64,000 nt of DNA from Rotaria socialis. Lineage: Eukaryota > Rotifera > Eurotatoria > Philodinida > Philodinidae. The translations under genes were made by a program, and so were the position numbers. The notes beneath the pieces are model-generated. The model was not told the origin of the DNA. It did not search any database and saw nothing but the letters and a program-made list of their open reading frames with translations. Shown piece after piece: positions 58,305-64,000 of this stretch. Numbering within the stretch: the stretch's first letter is position 1; every line of letters begins with the position of its first letter. The stretch lies in contig CAJNYU010003754.1 in NCBI GenBank assembly GCA_905331475.1, positions 50,044 through 114,043 on the forward strand. The letters are read 5' to 3'.

Positions 58305-61300
58305 ACTTCCTTTTTTTTCTTTCTTTCTGCTTGCTTCCAAAATATTTTCCTCTAGACTGCCCCTCGGATTCTCTTCTTCTGCTCAATAAGACCGGGTTTC
58401 TTGTCTATTTTTGGCGATACTTTATGTTAATCCTTTCCTTTGTTCCTTCAAGATTTCTTCAAGCATAAATCATCATAAATCCCATCAATATAGGGAAGAT
58501 CTAGTGATTTTTTATTTTCATTTTTCATATAGTCTTTGCTTACACATAGTTCATTTTTCTACCATGTGATCACTTCGCGAGTGTAGCTAATTTTGACTAA
58601 GAAAACGAAAACGCTAAGCTCGTTAATGTCCTAGCAAAATTTAGGAGATTTGAATAAACAAATTCATTGAGCTGCGTTTTATACAATTCATAAATGTCGT
58701 ATTAATAATATATATATATATATATATATATTGGTTAACAAAGAATATGTTTAAATTTTTTCTCTAATTTTTCCATGGTTAATCTGTAATAAAGTTCCAC
58801 TTTCCTATTTTATTGATTTCTGTATGTTAAAGATTACAATAGTCTATGTTTACCGAGTAATTCTACAAAACAGCCATCATAAAAGACACGTTCGGTGAAG
58901 ATTCCTTAGCGCTAACAAGGTCTCACTGTGAAAAAAATGTATAGTTCCAAAATCGAACCAGCATTACTAACATTTTTCCTCGGAAGCCACTAAAGTAAAT
59001 AGTGATTCATTCATATTTTATTAAAAGTGCCATGGGTGTATACACTGGATGACTAAATATAGGAAAGAACCAACTTGTGCAATTGCGCAGTTAGTGACTC
59101 AATCATGTAAAACCCTTTTATTGACAACACCTGGCTCATCGAAAAACGCTTTATTGACTACACCTAGTGTATGGAAAAATAATTTGTTCTCAATCACGCA
59201 ATAACAGACTTCTAAGTGATTTCCATCATATTAATTTCCAACGAACCCTTTTTGCATGAAAACATTGCTCCATAACGATATAAAGCTTTCGTCGAAAACT
59301 CTTCAATGAATATAGATATAAAAGCAGGTGAAAATACAAGCATTTTTATATTATAATTCAATATAATTTCTCGTACTCAACTGCTTACTAAAACAGCCGA
59401 CTACTCTTCGTACGCCTATACCAAAACAAGCATGCATTGTCAATATTGCTATCACAATTCAAAAGAAAACGGTGGAACACACGATGAAAAAAGATATCTT
59501 CGTAAGAGAAAAATTGAACCAACGTCCGATGTTTCACCCTATCATCGTTTGTTATCTTCGAACAAACTAGTACTGGAGTGGTTTTCAGCAGTGTATCTGA
59601 AAAGGTGCTTTAGCTACTAATATGTTACAGGAATTTGCTTGAGTACTTGCTCCAATATACTTGTAGAGTTGCAAATGCACTGTACATGAACGTTTTCAAC
59701 AAAGTAGTCCAATCAGCACCTAGAAATACCTTGAAGAAACGTGCTAAAGTACCTGTTACATACTTGCACCAGTGTGCCCAGCCTGGTTAGCAGGGTACCA
59801 ATGAAATAGGCATATTTTAGTTCATTGGTCCAATGATTAATGCACAGTAGTACGTAATCTGAAGGGAAAGAGAGAGAATATATAAGAAGAAGAATTCATT
59901 AAGAAAGTAATAATGATGAAATTATACTAGAAACGGTATTGCTGGGAATTGAGAGTTTCTATGTGCATTTTGCAAGGAGAAAATGGCTGACTTGTGGACT
60001 TGAAGTTACTTTGGCGGAATTTTCCAATTCAAGACACTGTCATTTTCCCTTCAGTATTTTATGTAAAAATGTTCTATGGAAGATTTTTCAAGTTAACTTT
60101 CATTTGTTATTATGTCACATCTTCAAAAATTTAATCATTTATTTTTTAGCAAAATCAAATATAAACACAGGCTTAATGAAAATATATTTACTGTAGCATT
60201 ATCTATATGAATTACGAAATAATTTTTGTAGCTATTATTTACGAAGCGATGGAAATATTAGAAGAAACGGTTTTCTTTTTCATAGAATTAGCTATAAAAA
60301 ACCCTCTTTTTGATTCAATTTTGTTTTTATCCAGTTCACTTGAAAAGCCAATCAAAAGTTCCTATAGAATATTGATAATCATTGTAATTTTGTGTATAAT
60401 TAAAAATTATGATTTAAATTTTATGGACAAATAACATTTGTAGAATTTATTAGAACAAGACATTAATAAAATTGCATTACTTTACAACCTCGATTTAATA
60501 TCAAAAAGAAATTGAGAAAAAGAAAAGTTATCGGTGCTCTTTTCGTTCAATATACATTAAGAAAAAGAGTACACTCCGTTCGTCTAATTTTCCATTTTTT
60601 GCTTCATATCTTCGTAATCGTGCGAAGTAGTGTAGGTAAATTTTTCGTTTTTTCTTTCATATCCCTTGCTCTGCATTAAAATATTAGATACAAAATTCCA
60701 ATTTTCTTCTAGAATACATCGTAGTTTTTCTTGTCTTATGATGTGAAGAGAACGCTTTTTTCTTTCCTTTTCTTCTTCGGCTAGTAGACATATTCTTGAT
60801 GAAGTACTTGATTATAAAGAAAGCAGAAATTAGATATCAAATGGTACTCTTTGATTTTCAAAAGAAAAAAAATAAGTTAGTTTAACGGGAATACTTAATC
60901 ATAGTTTGATATTCGTCTATACTGCTGGCATAACCAAGACGAGAAGCGGTCAGAAGACGCTTAGTTTCACCACAGGAATTTAAAGCCCTACCACAATTAC
61001 TTTGAAGTTACTGACCTTATTAGAGGATTCCTGTTCCCTTCTACATGTTCTTTTTATTAAGAATCAATTCACTTAAGCGAGAGAGAAGAGAGGATATATT
61101 ATATAAGAGTAATAAAGTATCAAGGATTGCGAGTTGAATAAACAAATATTGATAAGAGCGCAATGACGCAAGGAATAATAATATATGACTGACAGACCTT
61201 TCAAATGAAGTGTTATTTTTTTGTATTTATTACAATTATAAAGATTGATAGTTCTAGATCACGAAAAATATAGGATTTATTTGGAAACCACTGGAAAGGA

Positions 61301-61412
61301 AAACGCGAAAAAATAACTGAATCTGGAAGGAAAGTATTGGGTAAAACGACAGTTTAAAGCAGTATTAATATCAGAAAATTTTCGACTTCTTTCCAGTGAT
61401 CTAAAGTTGTTT
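58305..61412. other. Intergenic with (AT)n tract, no confident gene
   Basis: About 3.1 kb. An AT dinucleotide tract lies at 58708-58731. A 62-codon frame at 59432-59620 begins with a Cys/His-rich stretch (MHCQYCYHNSKEN) and has a GTAAGAG donor-like site, but no partner exon is found. A frame at 60207-60434 is hydrophobic and unrecognised. Confidence 0.45.
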
Positions 61413-61808
61413 CTAGCAATGAAGAGTCAGAACTTGATTAGAACTCACAGAAGAAAATCTGAAAAAATGCCGGTCAGATTTCTGCGTCCAACCTTTGTAT
61501 TCTCCAATGCTTTCCTGTTGGAACATGGCCGAAACGATGGATCTGTATAACTGGCTACTAAAAACTATCAGATACAATAATTTCTGGGCTTGAGTCCGTC
61601 TGTGTTGAAGCTGAAGCTGATTCATTAAATAATCATTGATCCAGGCACCAAATGTATTGTTCAAGTTTACAAAGGAAGATTTTTTGTTCAGCTGCAATTG
61701 CCGTTGTAAAGAAAAGATATCTTTCTTTTTAAAATGTTTTGTTTGATGAGCAGCATATTGAAAGGGGATATAATTTATGGCCAGTAAAATAAATGATTGG
61801 TCAGTAAA
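61413..61808 (-). CDS. Unassigned 131-codon open frame without ATG start
   Basis: The frame is open from just after TAA (61809-61811) to TAG at 61413. Its text is protein-like: LAINYIPFQYAAHQTKHF, then FGAWINDYLMNQLQLQHRR, then LLYLIVFSSQLYRSIV. The first ATG is deep inside, so it would have to be an internal or terminal exon, or a relic. I do not recognise a family. It overlaps CAGTAAA-rich sequence at its upstream edge. Chance is not excluded. Confidence 0.3.
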   Translation of the reverse strand, partial: FTDQSFILLAINYIPFQYAAHQTKHFKKKDIFSLQRQLQLNKKSSFVNLNNTFGAWINDYLMNQLQLQHRRTQAQKLLYLIVFSSQLYRSIVSAMFQQESIGEYKGWTQKSDRHFFRFSSVSSNQVLTLHC

Positions 61809-62187
61809 TTACTTAAATGGACAGTTACAAATTAATGAGGTTTGTAAATAAATTTAAAGATCAGTAAAAATGTTTTTTTGACAGTCAATTTTTCTAAAGG
61901 GTCAGCATAAGAATTAAAATGGTAGTAGAGTGAATCATATTTGTTCTTCTTTCTTTTTTCTATCAACTATTCTACGTACTATATTCACATTATTCTGTCC
62001 TTGTTCTTTCTTTAACTTTTATTTTGTGAGCAAGCAGAATCCTTCTTTTAATTTTGCTTCGTATTCATTATATAAACTAAAACAAAAGAACCCTTTCGAT
62101 TTCTTGTCTGGTGGTTGTCTTTATCCATCTTCATATATAGATATTTAACATTTTTCAAATAAAAATAACATATTTAACGTTTGCAAA

Positions 62188-62720
62188 ATGAGACATGTTT
62201 TTTTAACTATGCAAGTGGTGCGAATTGCTCAATATGAATGGGATATATCAGATGAAGAGGTGGTGGAAGAAGATCATGAAATCAGTGGAAATAAAAGAAC
62301 CCTTGAAAAAAGACATCGAGTAATTGGATTAAAAATATGCACTTGATAATGCTGATGAAACAGGAGCATCAATGAAAAATCAATGGTCAAAACATTACAC
62401 ACACTATACAGAAGATGAGATAAAAGTATATTAGAGATTCGAAAAAAGTTAAACGTCGTGATCATCAATGTCCTCCTGAGCCGATTTGTTTTCGTATTCC
62501 TGATCTGTGCAGACTTCAAGATTTGCCCATAGTGCAAAAATTTCTTGCTCCAGAAGCTGAAGAAACTGGTGCATATTAGCAAGACGGTTTCAGTAGAGCT
62601 TTAAGTATTTATCTATTATATCATACAGATCGCGATAGAGTAACCGTGTATGAAACGGAAGCTGGTTACGAGCATCATGATAACGCATTTCGAGGTGTTG
62701 ATGAAGTTGTTGAAAATTAA
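62188..62720 (+). pseudogene. Decayed coding remnant of unknown family
   Basis: It starts ATG 62188 (MRHVFLTMQVVRIAQYEWD) and breaks at consecutive stops near 62345, where the text continues in another frame (LDNADETGASMKNQW). In-frame stops follow (after EDEIKVY and after AEETGAY), with a further frame change before CPPEPICFRIPDLCR. It closes EHHDNAFRGVDEVVEN-TAA at 62720. The pieces form one plausible ~175-residue protein, so this is a broken gene, perhaps of a transposon. The flanks (61780-61880 and 62750-62960) are crowded with CAGTAAA / TTTACTG motifs in both directions. Confidence 0.55.
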
Positions 62721-63796
62721 ATAGAAGATTTATTTAAACTTAATCTCTACTGGTAAAGCTTATTCTTTTGCTGATCAATTTTGTATTTATTACTGACCGA
62801 ATTCTTATTTTTTACTGATATAAATTGAAATTTTTTACTGCTACTTACATTAATAAACGGACCATTTTAGAATTAATTATTGATCATTTTAGTAGTGACC
62901 GTTCAATATTTATACTGGCCATCTCCATATTTTTTTACTGATCACTTAAATGGTAGTCATATTCAAATGATTCTTTAAACGATCTGAGAGTGATATCGTA
63001 CTAATTAAATTATTATTACTTAGAATTCATAATCAACAATTCCTAAGAGAAGATTATATTTATAACACATTTGCTGATTATCTATCACACACACCCAAAG
63101 AATAGCACTCATGAACACCCTGAATTTCATAAGAATCATCTCACGATCTAATAGTATATTTTTGACGAACCAAATATAAATCCTCATTTTATCCAATCAA
63201 AAATGATGTAACATTTTCCATTGATGAACTCATACATTCACACTATCATAGTTTCCATAGCTCGTTGTTGTCATTGAAAGCTAACTGTTACTTTAGTAGG
63301 GGTAACACAATTCTCAGATTCAACTTCAGATCAAATGAGCGAAAGAACTGTTCGAGTAGATCAGATGTAAGATCTTGCGAAACCAGATAGGATCGTATAA
63401 AAGATCGTTTTCTGAAATCTTACATTACATCTGACAACAAGACGTTTGAAAGATCTTACTATTTCGTAAGATTTTAGAGACTACGATTTTTTTGTACAAT
63501 CTTTCGTCGGATCGTACACGATCATATAGGATCAGATGCAGAATATTATCAGATCTAAACATTTAATTCCTTGTCATGCTTATATCGTATGCAATGATGA
63601 CGTGCGGGTATTCCAATGAATCCAATTCTATCAATATAATTATATTAAAGAGACTGGAAAGATAGACGCATACTACTACCTTAGTACGATGGTTGCATGA
63701 TATTCAAGATTATACATAGAATAGCAGATACATCATGATAAAGATATACGCTTAAAAACAACGAAAACAATAACGGGGACAAACCAGAGCTCCGCG
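62721..63796. other. Non-coding; CAGTAAA motifs and GATC-rich inverted pieces
   Basis: 62750-62960 repeats TTTACTG / CAGTAAA-like motifs. Around 63355-63560 several GATCAGATG, GATCTTAC and GGATCGTA segments recur in both orientations, as in a degenerate palindromic element. No gene is seen. Confidence 0.4.
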
Positions 63797-63967
63797 TGGG
63801 ATGGGACAATCCCATCCCATCCCATCCCATCCCATACGTCCCATGGGATGCATAACTTTTTAAATAAAAGCTCATGGGATGGGATGGGACGGAAATTTTT
63901 TGAGAGTCGTCCCATCCCATGGGACAAAAATTTCTTCGTCCCACCCATCGTCCCATGGGACGAAGAA
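63797..63967. repeat. CCCAT/ATGGG tandem repeat with inverted flanks
   Basis: A CCCAT pentamer array (five uninterrupted units at about 63810-63834) faces ATGGG units at 63873-63890 and CCCATGGGAC boxes up to 63961. The minus strand therefore carries four or more close GGG runs, able in principle to form a G-quadruplex. It is far more GC-rich than the surroundings. Confidence 0.75.
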
Positions 63968-64000
63968 ATATTATATGAATCTATTCATTTTTACTAAAAA

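Noticed and set aside
1..64000. CRISPR arrays, operons, bacterial ribosome-binding sites
   Set aside because: No regularly spaced repeats and no bacterial gene organisation; the genes are spliced and eukaryotic.

Overview
This window is animal nuclear DNA. It is AT-rich, and its genes are broken by many short GT-AG introns (mostly 38-80 nt, with a few of 0.7-1.9 kb). Long gene-free stretches separate the genes and carry small transposon remnants. The gene content (heparan-glucosaminide acetyltransferase, an APLF-like repair factor, diacylglycerol kinase, an ABCG2-like transporter, a TCAF/M60-like protein) is metazoan. A bacterial-style acyltransferase-3/SGNH protein, LamG proteins on Thr-rich stalks and tiny introns make a bdelloid rotifer the best guess. 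That is an inference, not a proof. I rebuilt the gene models by hand from splice signals and frame continuity; all complete models close in frame.

Layout, left to right. 1-2.2 kb: the 5' part of a secreted Xaa-Pro aminopeptidase (minus), divergent from an intronless PA28/REG-like proteasome activator (plus). 2.5-10.9 kb: a LamG fragment, a dispersed repeat (copy A), a decayed ABCG pseudogene, an intact ABCG2-like half-transporter beside it, and repeat copy B. 11-12.4 kb: a hAT-like element with an 8-bp target duplication and an assembly gap inside it. 15.2-16.9 kb: a GTPase with an N-terminal ubiquitin-like-looking region. 19.6-21.5 kb: repeat copy C (inverted), then a small secreted, probably GPI-anchored protein. 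21.9-27 kb: a WWOX/RDH-like short-chain dehydrogenase whose second intron carries another TIR element, then a glutathione S-transferase. 27.4-28.6 kb: a MITE and a foldback element.

30.3-39.4 kb is the densest part, all on the plus strand: HGSNAT-like, APLF-like (FHA plus two PBZ fingers) and a type IV-like diacylglycerol kinase. 41.5-45.4 kb: a membrane-anchored two-LamG protein with a Thr-rich stalk (minus). 47.3 kb: a further TIR element. 50.7 kb: a tRNA-Thr-like sequence with a defective anticodon loop. 51-56.6 kb: the acyltransferase-3/SGNH gene (plus), convergent with a TCAF-like M60 peptidase-domain gene (minus). 57-64 kb: no confident gene, but MITE copies, a decayed coding remnant and an ATGGG-type tandem repeat.

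The genes do not form an operon or an obvious pathway. The most unusual signals are the several unrelated short TIR families that share 8-bp target duplications, the foldback whose two arms stay open in one reading frame, the three-copy repeat with terminal hairpins, and the ubiquitin-like/GTPase architecture.
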